From Sphingobium sp. CECT 9361 (GTDB lineage Bacteria; Pseudomonadota; Alphaproteobacteria; Sphingomonadales; Sphingomonadaceae): a stretch of DNA of 64,000 bases. The notes beneath the pieces are model-generated. The model was given only the letters and a program-made list of their open reading frames with translations. It was not told where the DNA came from and did not search any database. The first letter of the stretch is position 1; every line of letters begins with the position of its first letter. The position numbers were made by a program, and so were the translations under genes. Positions 34,031 through 42,308 of this stretch are shown here, in pieces. The stretch is taken from contig NZ_CAKKNC010000002.1 of assembly GCF_918741285.1 (NCBI RefSeq), forward strand, positions 1 to 64,000, in the 5' to 3' direction.

Positions 34031-36399
34031 ATCGCCTTTGCGTCCATGGTGCCCGGCAGTAGGCTCGCGCCGGTGTCTTGGCGCGCAGGAATGGCATGGC
34101 CCGCATCGACAGCCGCAGGTTTTAGCGGCGTAACAAACTGATGATCGTTTGCGAGTAGCATGTCGGTGAGCGCTGCGAGGTAGGCAAGCGTCGACTCCGC
34201 GCCTTGGTTGGCGTTGCGCCGATCGGGGTGAAGGCCGTCAAAGCACGCTCCCGCAGCGGCATCGGCGACGGGGATGCGCAGGTCATTGTCTCCGAGAAAC
34301 CAGCTGAACGCCCGCCGAGCTTCTTGCCTCCACCGATGATCCCCACTGACATTCGCCGCAATAAGGCAAGCGCTGACGGCCGAACACGCTTCTAACGGCT
34401 GCTGATCGAACGGCTCTGGATGGCGGCGATCGGTACCGAAGGTGTCGGTGCCAATGGGCCGGAAGTGGCCCGCCTCGGCGGTCTGCAACTTCATCAACCA
34501 ACGCAGTGTGTCGAGACCGACCTGGATATGGCGAGAATTGGATCGCGCATGGCCAGTCACGAGGAGGGCTTCGCATAGCTTGGCGTTGTCGTAGCCTAGC
34601 CGATCCTCGAACCAGTTCCAGTCCGCAGCAGCAGCGTCCGACCAACGCTGAAACAAGCGATCGGCGAGGTCGTCCCTCAGCCGCTCGAAGCCGCGGTGGC
34701 CTGGAAAACGTCCCAGAAAACTTTCGATGCCAAGGAGGCCGTATGCCCATGCGCGCGGTGAGGAGGTCTCGTTCAAGGGCGGTGCGAAATCGAGCAATCG
34801 CGCAGCGGCCCAGCTATCGAGACGGCGCGGATCTTGGTGCCGCGCAACGGCACCGAGTGCCCAGACTGCCCGGCCATGGGCATCGTCGGCGCCGGGTTCA
34901 TCGAGCCATTCGCGATCGAAACCCATGAAATTATGGACTCCACTTTCGGCGGGACACCAAGCATGTTCGACGAACGCGGCGTAGGTGAGAGCGAGCCGTT
35001 CCTCCTCTGGAGAAAGGGGTCGCAGTCGGGCGATTTCGGCCATGAGCAGCAGCGCGCGTGCGTTGTCGTCGAGGCAGTATCCGTGTCTGCGGTCGGGAAC
35101 TGCAAACTGAGTATGCTGGATCAATCCGACGTTATCGGTCAATGCAGCAAGGTGCACCGTCGCGAGCGGAGGCAATTCATTCCTTCGTGCTCCCCCTGGA
35201 GCGAAGGGAATGACCTCAGCTTTGGGGGACCGTCTTTCAAGCCTTACGTCGGAAAAGACCTCCAAATACTGTCGCGCGACATTCGACCATGTCATCGTCC
35301 TACCCAGCGCGTAAGCCTGCGTCCGGATTGCGCTGCGCGATCTATCGTCGTCTATCAACTGGCTGACTGCGCCAGCCAGCGCATTCGGTGCGCCGAACGG
35401 GACCAGGACGCCGCAATTGTCGGCGAGAAGTTCCTGCGCATACCAGAAGGGCGTCGAGACCACAGCCTTACCCAACGCTACAGCATAGGCCAGCGTACCC
35501 GAGACGATCTGCGCCTCATTCGGATATGGGGACAAATAGATGTCGCAGGCCGCAAGATGGTCCAGAAGCTCGTCCAGTGATAGGTATCGGTCGACAAAGT
35601 GGATGTGGTCAGTCACCCCCAGTTCGCCTGCGAGAGCGACGAGGCTTGCACGATAGCGCTCGCCCTCGTGACGGAGGAGACCCGGATGCGTCGCACCGAC
35701 GATCATGTAGAGGATCTTGGGGTGGTCGCGAACCAGCGCGGGCATTGCGCCGATCGCTGTTTCGATTCCTTTGCCGGGCCCGAGCAGACCGAAAGTCATC
35801 AGCAATGTTCGATCCGCAAGCCCCAGATCGTGTTGCGCCATCGCCGGGTCGAGAAATGGGCGATCAGGAACGCCGTGCGGAATCACGCTGATCCGCTCGG
35901 ACGGAACGCCATAGACGTCCTGCAGTATCTGTTGGCCCTTGTCCGCCATGGCGACCAATCGCGCGGAGCGGGCAATAATTTCATCCATGACCCGGCGTTG
36001 AGCGGGATTGGGCGCCGCCAGGACAGTGTGCAGTGTCGTGACCACGGGCGCGTGTAGCCTTCGCAGCAGTTCGAGCACATACTCACCAGCTTCACCGCCG
36101 AAGATCCCGAACTCGTGCTGTAGGGAGACGACGTCGATGTCGGCGACGTTCAGGAAATCAGCAGCGACGGCGTAGGATGCAGGATCGCCGTGATCGATCT
36201 CAAGCGGCACAAAATCAGGATAGGCATAGTTCCCGCCAGTATCGGTGACGGCGACCGTCATGCAGGACAGGTTCGGATCGTGGCTGGTGAGCGCGCGTTG
36301 CATGTCATCGGTGAAAGTCGCGATGCCGCAATGCCGCGGGACGCAGGTTCCAATTAAAGCAACACGCTTTAAAGAAGGGATCTTGCGTGCGTCTTTCAT
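34027..36399 (-). CDS. Family 4 glycosyltransferase with C-terminal alpha/alpha-barrel-like domain
   Basis: The 790-residue protein has a GT-B glycosyltransferase at residues 10-400: RHCGIATFTDDMQRAL near the start, VVSLQHEFGIFGGEAGEYV, VIPHGVPDRPFLDP, LMTFGLLGPGKGIETAI and the donor-site region YLSPYPNEAQIVSGTLAYA. After a linker comes a helical domain (about 420-770) with HGYCLDDNARALLLMAEIARL, HNFMGFDREWLDE, SPRAWAYGLLGIESFL and NANQGAESTLAYLAAL, resembling six-hairpin carbohydrate-binding folds. Such proteins are often found beside GH130 genes. A role in making a mannose-rich glycan or storage polymer is inference. The promoter upstream has the MerR-type operator but no recognisable FNR box. 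Confidence 0.82.
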   Translation of the reverse strand: MKDARKIPSLKRVALIGTCVPRHCGIATFTDDMQRALTSHDPNLSCMTVAVTDTGGNYAYPDFVPLEIDHGDPASYAVAADFLNVADIDVVSLQHEFGIFGGEAGEYVLELLRRLHAPVVTTLHTVLAAPNPAQRRVMDEIIARSARLVAMADKGQQILQDVYGVPSERISVIPHGVPDRPFLDPAMAQHDLGLADRTLLMTFGLLGPGKGIETAIGAMPALVRDHPKILYMIVGATHPGLLRHEGERYRASLVALAGELGVTDHIHFVDRYLSLDELLDHLAACDIYLSPYPNEAQIVSGTLAYAVALGKAVVSTPFWYAQELLADNCGVLVPFGAPNALAGAVSQLIDDDRSRSAIRTQAYALGRTMTWSNVARQYLEVFSDVRLERRSPKAEVIPFAPGGARRNELPPLATVHLAALTDNVGLIQHTQFAVPDRRHGYCLDDNARALLLMAEIARLRPLSPEEERLALTYAAFVEHAWCPAESGVHNFMGFDREWLDEPGADDAHGRAVWALGAVARHQDPRRLDSWAAARLLDFAPPLNETSSPRAWAYGLLGIESFLGRFPGHRGFERLRDDLADRLFQRWSDAAAADWNWFEDRLGYDNAKLCEALLVTGHARSNSRHIQVGLDTLRWLMKLQTAEAGHFRPIGTDTFGTDRRHPEPFDQQPLEACSAVSACLIAANVSGDHRWRQEARRAFSWFLGDNDLRIPVADAAAGACFDGLHPDRRNANQGAESTLAYLAALTDMLLANDHQFVTPLKPAAVDAGHAIPARQDTGASLLPGTMDAKAI

Positions 36400-36563
36400 T
36401 GGAACACCTCAGACATCTAAAATGATCTTGGAAGGGCGTGCATCTGAGCTTACGCGCGCTCGCATCCGGGGGGACGCTCGTCGCACGACAGCTCATCACT
36501 TGATGGCAGACGGTCAAACGACCGACCAAGCGCCAGGCAGGCCTCGCCGACAACCATGAGCCC

Positions 36564-36594
36564 TTGTCGCGGCTGGACCATAGTCCAGAGTCAA
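36564..36594 (-). promoter_or_regulatory. MerR-type operator/promoter upstream of the GT4 operon
   Basis: On the minus strand: -35 TTGACT (36589-36594), dyad CTGGACTATGGTCCAG in a 19-base spacer and CGACAA (36564-36569). At the position where copies 1-4 have an FNR box (36605-36618) the sequence has no TTGA/TCAA half sites, so oxygen control seems absent or lost here. The rest of 36400-36750 shows no gene. Confidence 0.65.
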
Positions 36595-36750
36595 GGCTGT
36601 TTTTCAGCTCATCTGGGTGGACCCCAGCAGGCGTGGTGGAAAAGAGTTCATGAACGCATCCGACTGTGCCCGCGCACGAACTGGCAGCGCCCGCCCCAGA
36701 TGAGAAGCGAACCAAACGGCTGGCCAACAAGCCTCCGGTGCCTGACGCCA

Positions 36751-37434
36751 TCAGCCGGCATCTTCTGGTTTTACCCGCCGGGTCGTCGTCTCGGCGCGGC
36801 GCCAAATTCGGGGAATGAAGGGAGGTACCTGCGTCGCGTATCGACGGTAGTCTTCTCCGAACTCGCGAAGCGCATCCCGCTCCTCATGGCGTGCGAGACG
36901 GACATACATCAGGACCAGCACGGGAAACATGGCGAGCGTGAGCAGGGTCGGCCACTGCAGCAGGAAACCGAACATCACCAGGATGAACCCGACATATTGC
37001 GGATGCCGAATTCGCGAATAGATGCCGCCTGTAGCTAGTTTGTGCTCTTGTTGGGCGGTGTGCAACGCTTTCCATGCCACCGAGATGAGCATGAAACCAC
37101 CGCTGATTAGCACGAAGCTCGCAATGTGGAATGGGCCGAAATGAGGATTGGTCCTCCAGCCGAACATCATCTCAAGCAAATGTCCGGCATCGTGCGAGAG
37201 CCAATTGACCCCCGGAAACCGGGATTGGAGCCAGCCTGAGAGAAGGTAGATCGTCAGCGGAAAACCGTACATTTCCGCGAACAAGGCTACGAGGAAGCCG
37301 CTGAACACGCCGAAACTTCGCCAGTCACGCGGTGTATGTGGTTTGAAAAAGCTGAAGGCGAAGAGGATGAAGACGGCGGCATTCACGGCCGCGACTCCCC
37401 ATAAGCCATAGGCGGGCACATCGCTCTGGGTCAT
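36751..37434 (-). CDS. Isoprenylcysteine carboxyl methyltransferase-family membrane protein
   Basis: The 227-residue integral membrane protein has about five helices (VNAAVFILFAFSFF, FGVFSGFLVALFAEM, FHIASFVLISGGFMLISVAW, VGFILVMFGFLLQWPTLLTL). The conserved C-terminal motif of the ICMT/PEMT superfamily is present: GGIYSRIRHPQYVGF followed by ARHEERDALREFGEDYRRYA. These enzymes methylate small lipids or isoprenoid-linked carboxyl groups with S-adenosylmethionine, but bacterial substrates are mostly unknown. It is a single gene with no regulatory box recognised in front of it. Confidence 0.8.
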   Translation of the reverse strand: MTQSDVPAYGLWGVAAVNAAVFILFAFSFFKPHTPRDWRSFGVFSGFLVALFAEMYGFPLTIYLLSGWLQSRFPGVNWLSHDAGHLLEMMFGWRTNPHFGPFHIASFVLISGGFMLISVAWKALHTAQQEHKLATGGIYSRIRHPQYVGFILVMFGFLLQWPTLLTLAMFPVLVLMYVRLARHEERDALREFGEDYRRYATQVPPFIPRIWRRAETTTRRVKPEDAG

Positions 37435-37767
37435 GGCCAGGCAGCTCCCGGCCCTCTAAGTGACTGGGGAGCGCGAACGCGCGCCCGTCCAGGGAATGTA
37501 TGTCCGAGCAGGGTGCGTCGCGATTGGTCAAGCGACGCACTGTGGCGAAAGCCTGTTGCAGACGAACGCGCGCCGCTACATCCCCTCTGCGCTCTGTCGT
37601 CCTGCTCGTCGACGATCATTTTCTCATCCTGCTTTATGATCTGGCGGATCATTGAGTGCCACCCGCGGCGCGTCATTGACGCAGATCAAAGCTGCACGCC
37701 GCGCTCAAGGCGACAAGTGAGGCGAGTGACGGCGGGCTCACTGCCAGGCCGCTCAGGACTGCACTGC
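37435..37767 (+). other. Intergenic region before pta: inverted repeat and FNR box
   Basis: 333 bases without a supported gene. It contains an inverted repeat GTGCGTCGC/GCGACGCAC (37513-37521 and 37532-37540, ten-base loop) of unknown purpose and the FNR box at 37676-37689. Confidence 0.45.
37676..37689 (+). promoter_or_regulatory. FNR box upstream of pta-ackA
   Basis: TTGACGCAGATCAA, identical to three other boxes in the window and preceded by the same CGTCA. A class II start would be near 37724, 44 bases before the pta start. Confidence 0.75.
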
Positions 37768-39108
37768 ATGCAAGCGCTCGAGAATCGCACCTATGATGAG
37801 CTGACGATCGGCGAGACAGCCGCGCTTATGCGCGAGCTGGAGCGTCTTGGGACCTCTGGCCTCAAGAACGACATCCTCGAGCTGCAGCCCGGCGCGAGCG
37901 CCTGGGCCGGCCTGCTCCTCTCGCACCTCATCGAAACGCAGCTGCCGGGGCTCGGCACGATCATCCTCACTCAGACGCTGACCTATGGGCGCCCGGATAC
38001 GCCAAGCGGCGCGATCACGGCCACCCTCGCGGTCCGCGAAAAGCGCACTGACGGTCATGTCGTGCTCGATTTTCAATGCTCGGATCCATCGGGAGCAATC
38101 CTGGTGCATGGCTGGGCCGAGGTCGTCGCCCCGCGCGAAAAGCTGCGGCGCGCGGCGAGCGTGTCCTCTTCCGTAAAGCTCCACACCCCGGGTGCCCGCT
38201 ATCGGGCGGCGCTGGAGAAGGCGCAAGGCCTGCCCCCGATCAGAACCGCGGTCGTGCATTCAGTTGACGAAGCTTCGCTTCGCGGGGCGGTCGAAGCGGC
38301 TGATGCTGGGCTGATCGTGCCAATCCTGGTCGGCCCCGCCGCCCGGATCGCGCAAGCGGCAGAGGCGGCTGGGCTTCCCCTGGGCGCATTCGAGCTGATC
38401 GACGTTCCCCATAGTCATGCTGCTGCGGAAAAGTCCGTGGCACTGGTCCGCGAAGGGCAGGTGGAGGCCCTCATGAAGGGGGCGCTCCATACCGACGAGC
38501 TCATGGGCGCGGTCGTGGCCAGTGGCAGCGGTCTCAAGACCGAGCGGCGGATAAGCCACATCTTCGCGCTGGATGTCCCGAGCTACCACAAGCCGCTGTT
38601 CATCACCGATGCTGCGATCAACATCTACCCGACGCTCGACGACAAGCGGGACATTGTCCAAAACGCGATCGACCTGTGTGTCGCGCTCGGGATCGACGCA
38701 CCGAAGGTCGCCATCCTCTCAGCGACAGAGATGGTCCATGCCAAGATCAGCTCTACTGTGGAGGCGGCCGCGCTGTGCAAGATGGCCGAGCGCGGGCAGA
38801 TTACCGGCGGCTTGCTGGACGGGCCGCTCGCGTTCGACAACGCCATCTCAAAGGAGGCAGCGGCAGCAAAGCACATCGCATCGTCCGTGGCCGGCGATGC
38901 CGATATTCTTCTCGCGCCAGACTTGGAGTCGGGCAATATGATCGCCAAGCAGCTGATCTATCTCGCCGGGGCCGATGCCGCGGGCCTGGTCCTCGGCGCC
39001 CGCGTGCCGATCATGCTGACCAGCCGTGCCGATGGCGCGTTGGCACGGGTCGCGTCCTGCGCGCTGGCGCAGATCTTCATTCGCAGCCGCTTGTCGCGTG
39101 CCGTATGA
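37768..39108 (+). CDS. Phosphate acetyl/butyryltransferase with a shortened MaoC-like N-terminal domain
   Basis: The 446-residue protein has two parts. The N-terminal part to about residue 130 matches the hot-dog MaoC domain seen in bifunctional enoyl-CoA hydratase/phosphate acetyltransferases (NRTYDELTIGETAALMREL, THETQLPGLGTIILTQ-type stretch). However, the catalytic Asp-x-Asn-Pro-x-His segment is missing and the domain is short, so hydratase activity is doubtful. The rest is a Pta/Ptb enzyme (PILVGPAARIAQAAE, VEALMKGALHTDELMGAVV, SHIFALDVPSYHKPLFITD) that exchanges CoA and phosphate on acetyl or butyryl groups. It overlaps ackA by four bases. It can turn phosphoketolase-derived acetyl phosphate into acetyl-CoA or the reverse. 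Confidence 0.88.
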   Translation: MQALENRTYDELTIGETAALMRELERLGTSGLKNDILELQPGASAWAGLLLSHLIETQLPGLGTIILTQTLTYGRPDTPSGAITATLAVREKRTDGHVVLDFQCSDPSGAILVHGWAEVVAPREKLRRAASVSSSVKLHTPGARYRAALEKAQGLPPIRTAVVHSVDEASLRGAVEAADAGLIVPILVGPAARIAQAAEAAGLPLGAFELIDVPHSHAAAEKSVALVREGQVEALMKGALHTDELMGAVVASGSGLKTERRISHIFALDVPSYHKPLFITDAAINIYPTLDDKRDIVQNAIDLCVALGIDAPKVAILSATEMVHAKISSTVEAAALCKMAERGQITGGLLDGPLAFDNAISKEAAAAKHIASSVAGDADILLAPDLESGNMIAKQLIYLAGADAAGLVLGARVPIMLTSRADGALARVASCALAQIFIRSRLSRAV

Positions 39109-40322
39109 CATCCACCATCCTCGTGCTCAATGTCGGCTCATCTACGCTGAAGTTCGCGCTCTTCGACAGTGCCGGACTTGATCTCTTGTGTCGGGGTGTG
39201 ATCGAAGATCGGGGCGCTGGATTCCAGGTAAGAACGAGCGGCCCCAATGCACCCGCCTTCGCTGCTCTGCCGGTAGCCGCAGGGGCAACCTTGCCGGCCC
39301 AAATCGAATGGTTGCTGAGGACCGCCGCAACGACGTTTGTCAACGGGCCGCTGGTGGCGGTGGGACACCGAGTGGTCCACGGCGGCGCAACGTTTGCAGA
39401 ACCGGCCATCGTGGACGCAGCCATGCTCGACGAACTGGCGGGGTTCATTCCGCTCGCGCCGGCTCACCAGCCGCACAATATCGCGGCGATCGCCGCCGTA
39501 ACGGCGATCGCGCCGAAGTTGCCCCAGATTGCCTGCTTCGACACGGCGTTTCATCGCACCCAACCGCGGGTGGCGCAGCTCTATCCGCTGCCGCGGGCGC
39601 TCAGCGACGAGGGATTGCTGCGGTTCGGCTTTCACGGACTCTCCTACGAGCATGTCGCACAGGCACTTGTCGAAGTGGCCCCTGATCACGCCAATAGCCG
39701 CGTGATCGCGGCGCATCTCGGGCACGGTGCGAGCCTTTGCGCGATGCGGAATCGACAGAGCGTCGCCACGACGATGGGGTTCACCTCTCTCGAGGGGCTG
39801 ATGATGGGAACCCGCTCGGGGTCGATTGATCCCGGGCTAATCCTCTATCTGATGCGCGACCGCGGCATGACGGTAGAAGCCGTTGGCGACCTTTTGAACA
39901 GCCGCTCCGGTCTTCTCGGCGTGTCAGGACTAAGCGATGACGTTCGCATCTTGGCGCAGAGCCCGGATCCCTCCGCCGCCGAGGCGCTCGACCTCTTCGC
40001 GTATCGAGCAGCGCGCGAGATTGGCTCGTTGATGGCGGCGGTCGGCGGCTTGGACCTCCTCGTATTTACCGGGGGCATCGGCGAAAACTCTGGGGCCCTT
40101 CGTGCCGCCATCTGCGAACGGCTTCGTTGGGCTGACGTTATCCTTGATCCAGCCCGGAATGAGCAGGGCCTGCCGCGCATCAGCGCGGAGACAGCACGCG
40201 TGAAGGTCTTCGTCATACCGGCCAATGAGGAGCTTGTGATAGCGACCGCGACGCGAGAGTTGACGGCGGGCCTGGCAGGGGGCAGCGGCGGTAAGCGGCG
40301 CTCGCCGCCTTCGGTCCGATGA
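39105..40322 (+). CDS. ackA: Acetate kinase
   Basis: The 405-residue ASKHA-fold kinase makes ATP and acetate from acetyl phosphate and ADP. Visible are the phosphate-binding start ILVLNVGSSTLKFALFDS, VGHRVVHGG, ACFDTAFHRTQP, FGFHGLSYEHVA, HLGHGASLCAMRNRQSVATT, MGFTSLEGLMMGTRSGSIDPG and FTGGIGENS. ATG 39105 overlaps the stop of the preceding transferase gene. Under the FNR box at 37676 this pair would give substrate-level ATP when respiration is limited, using acetyl phosphate from phosphoketolase (13848-16262). Confidence 0.96.
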   Translation: MTSTILVLNVGSSTLKFALFDSAGLDLLCRGVIEDRGAGFQVRTSGPNAPAFAALPVAAGATLPAQIEWLLRTAATTFVNGPLVAVGHRVVHGGATFAEPAIVDAAMLDELAGFIPLAPAHQPHNIAAIAAVTAIAPKLPQIACFDTAFHRTQPRVAQLYPLPRALSDEGLLRFGFHGLSYEHVAQALVEVAPDHANSRVIAAHLGHGASLCAMRNRQSVATTMGFTSLEGLMMGTRSGSIDPGLILYLMRDRGMTVEAVGDLLNSRSGLLGVSGLSDDVRILAQSPDPSAAEALDLFAYRAAREIGSLMAAVGGLDLLVFTGGIGENSGALRAAICERLRWADVILDPARNEQGLPRISAETARVKVFVIPANEELVIATATRELTAGLAGGSGGKRRSPPSVR

Positions 40323-40330
40323 GCTTCGCA

Positions 40331-40768
40331 TCAGCGTTCTTCGGCATCCTCCTCCTCGAAAAGCCTGATCCGGTTGATGACGGAGACGAAGAACGCGGTC
40401 GACCATCCAAGCAGGATGATTCCGTTGGCGCCTTCGATGGCGCCCACCAACCGCCAGGCTCTCGGGAGAACGACGTCGCCATATCCGAGAGTGGAGTAGG
40501 TCGTGGTCGAGAAATAGAGCGCGTCGTCAAAGGTCGGGAGCGCCCCGACCGCCGCGTACAGAATCGCATAGGTCCAGATCTCGATGGTGTGGAGGGCGAA
40601 CAGCCCGAACGCGGCGCCAAAGATGACAATGAGCTGGTGAAGCCGAGTGCGACGGACCTGAAGCCGGCGCTGGTGTCGGCGCATGAGCGCGACAAGCAAT
40701 CCAAGTCCAACCAGGTGCATGACGACGGTCAGCGCGACCATGATGCTGGCGATGACAAGCTGCGGCAC
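40331..40768 (-). CDS. Two-helix potassium channel
   Basis: The 145-residue protein has an N-terminal hydrophobic segment (LVIASIMVALTVVMHLVGLGLL), a second one (LIVIFGAAFGLFALHTIEIW), then the pore region with the K+ selectivity filter TTTYSTLGYGDVVL and an inner helix (LVGAIEGANGIILLGWSTAFF). It belongs to the ion channel 2 family. There is no C-terminal ligand-binding (RCK) domain. It is convergent with ackA (stop codons 8 bases apart) and divergent from the hemerythrin-like gene, sharing the intergenic region that contains an FNR box; regulation of the channel by that box is possible. Confidence 0.85.
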   Translation of the reverse strand: MPQLVIASIMVALTVVMHLVGLGLLVALMRRHQRRLQVRRTRLHQLIVIFGAAFGLFALHTIEIWTYAILYAAVGALPTFDDALYFSTTTYSTLGYGDVVLPRAWRLVGAIEGANGIILLGWSTAFFVSVINRIRLFEEEDAEER

Positions 40769-40918
40769 AATATCTCCGTGTCTCAGGGGATCGCCGGACG
40801 TTCGATCCTCGACGACCTGCTAGAACCTTGGCAGGAACTAAGAATCAATCATCGCTCGTGGGCTCTAGGTCGCCGGCGTGTCATTCAGCTCGCATTGATC
40901 ATTCCTCGCGCATGCACT

Positions 40919-40932
40919 TTGACGTGCGTCAA
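40919..40932 (+). promoter_or_regulatory. FNR box upstream of the hemerythrin-like gene
   Basis: TTGACGTGCGTCAA, a perfect 5-4-5 dyad with half sites TTGAC and GTCAA. Centre is 57 bases before the GTG start at 40983; a start of transcription at +41.5 would leave a 16-base leader containing AGGAG. Confidence 0.75.
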
Positions 40933-40982
40933 TGTGTCTCTAGCGCCGGCGGCTCTACCGTCGCGGCAGGTAGGAGCCCAGT

Positions 40983-41546
40983 GTGTCTGATCAATCGCTC
41001 AAGGAAAGCAGCATCGACGGCACATCGTTCGCGGACGATGCTGCGAATCGTCCCCATCCCGACGCTCAGTTGGCCGGCATGCTCAAGGATCATGTCGAGC
41101 TCGCTTGCCTCTACGATGCGCTGGAGGAGCTCGCCGACTGCCTCCCGGCGATGCCGAGTGCTTCCATTCACTCCGCCGTCCTGCAACGGCTTGAGACATT
41201 TCTGCCGGAGCAACACCGGTGGGCACGGGAGTTGCTCAGGTGCGTCCTCCCACCTTGCCCCCGGACGGGTGGGGATTCGCCCCTGCTGAAGCGGGTGATC
41301 GAGCAGCAACATGAAGACGAGGGACTACTCGGTGACATTGTTGATGCGCTTCATCCTGACGGCAGATGCGCCTGCCTCACGCCCAACACTCTGGGGTATA
41401 TGTTGCGTTGCTTTTTCATCAACGGGCGGCGTGCGATGTTGTTTAACGAGTATATTGTCTTTTCCAGGGGCCGCGGGCATTTCACCGTGGGTGCGCTCTC
41501 CCGCGTCGGCGAGAGATTAGGCGACGTGGAAGAAACGGGCAGGTGA
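40983..41546 (+). CDS. Hemerythrin-like protein, divergent
   Basis: The 187-residue, mostly helical protein has a spacing reminiscent of HHE cation-binding hemerythrin domains: DHVELACLYDALEELAD, LETFLPEQHRWARELL and RVIEQQHEDEGLLGDIVDAL carry His/Glu pairs. The last helix (FINGRRAMLFNEYIVF) has Arg where the final His-x3-Glu is usual, so the di-iron site may be altered or the assignment may be wrong. It contains five or more Cys (LLRCVLPPCP, GRCACLTP). GTG 40983 is supported by AGGAG six bases upstream. If hemerythrin-like, it could bind O2 or NO; the FNR box in front fits either. Confidence 0.5.
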   Translation: MSDQSLKESSIDGTSFADDAANRPHPDAQLAGMLKDHVELACLYDALEELADCLPAMPSASIHSAVLQRLETFLPEQHRWARELLRCVLPPCPRTGGDSPLLKRVIEQQHEDEGLLGDIVDALHPDGRCACLTPNTLGYMLRCFFINGRRAMLFNEYIVFSRGRGHFTVGALSRVGERLGDVEETGR

Positions 41547-41553
41547 CGCTCCG

Positions 41554-42252
41554 TCACGCATGCTCAGCGCGCGCCGATAGCGCAGGCCTATCCAAGACGC
41601 GGATCGACCGCGTTGTAGGAAGATCGATGACACCGGCGCTTTTGAGGCGTGTCATCTGGCGGCTCACCGTCTCGATCGTCAGCCCGAGCACGTCGGCGAC
41701 CTGGGTGCGGCTCAGCGGGAGGAGGAACTCTTCCCCGGTCGACGCTCCACAGCGCCCCTTGGCCAGTCGCCGGCTCGTCTGGACGATGAAGCTTGCCACC
41801 TTCTCCTCAGCGGTCTTGCGTCCCAGCAGCAGCATCCATTCACGCGTGTTGTCCAGCTCGTCCAGCGTACGCTGCAGCAGGAGCCGCTCCAGTTCCTCAT
41901 AGTCATGAAGAGCCTGCTCAAAGTGCTTGCGAGGAAACACGCAGAGCTCGGCGTCGGTGAGAGCGTCTACGGTATAGTTCGATGACGGCGCATAGGGCCG
42001 ACCAAGAAAGTCGGCCGGGTAGAGGAGGCCGACGATCTGCTCGCGTCCGTCGGCGGTCGAGGTGCTCAGCTTGAATACACCTGCGACGACATTGGCGCAG
42101 ATCATGTTCTCGTCACCAGCCCATATCACCGACTCTCCCTTGGCCACGTACCTACGACGCCCCGACCGGCTCAACACCGCCAGTTGATCGTCAGTCAGAC
42201 TCGCGCATAGCGCTTGATCGCGCACGCCACACTCCGAACAGGCTCGTCTCAT
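41554..42252 (-). CDS. Crp/Fnr-family regulator with [4Fe-4S] cysteines (FNR copy 1)
   Basis: The 232-residue regulator has N-terminal cysteines 5, 8 and 16 (CSECGVRDQALC) and a central Cys104 (ALTDAELCVF). This is the C-X2-C-X7-C plus distant Cys pattern of oxygen-sensing FNR/FnrL/FixK-type proteins that bind an oxygen-labile [4Fe-4S] cluster. A cyclic-nucleotide-like beta-roll and long dimerisation helix follow, then the helix-turn-helix VADVLGLTIETVSRQMTRL with the E-x2-S-R residues that read TTGA half sites. It is about 75% identical by eye to the copy at 45717. An IS5 element sits 56 bases upstream of its start, so its native promoter may be displaced. It is convergent with the hemerythrin-like gene. 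Confidence 0.92.
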   Translation of the reverse strand: MRRACSECGVRDQALCASLTDDQLAVLSRSGRRRYVAKGESVIWAGDENMICANVVAGVFKLSTSTADGREQIVGLLYPADFLGRPYAPSSNYTVDALTDAELCVFPRKHFEQALHDYEELERLLLQRTLDELDNTREWMLLLGRKTAEEKVASFIVQTSRRLAKGRCGASTGEEFLLPLSRTQVADVLGLTIETVSRQMTRLKSAGVIDLPTTRSIRVLDRPALSARAEHA

Positions 42253-42308
42253 GACTTCTTTCGCCTTCCATACAGTGTCGGCTCTTCAGGCTCCTCATCG
42301 GCATCTCA

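Noticed and set aside
36605-36618. FNR box at the expected offset of the GT4 promoter
   Set aside because: The bases at this position have no TTGA or TCAA half site, so only the MerR operator is called there.
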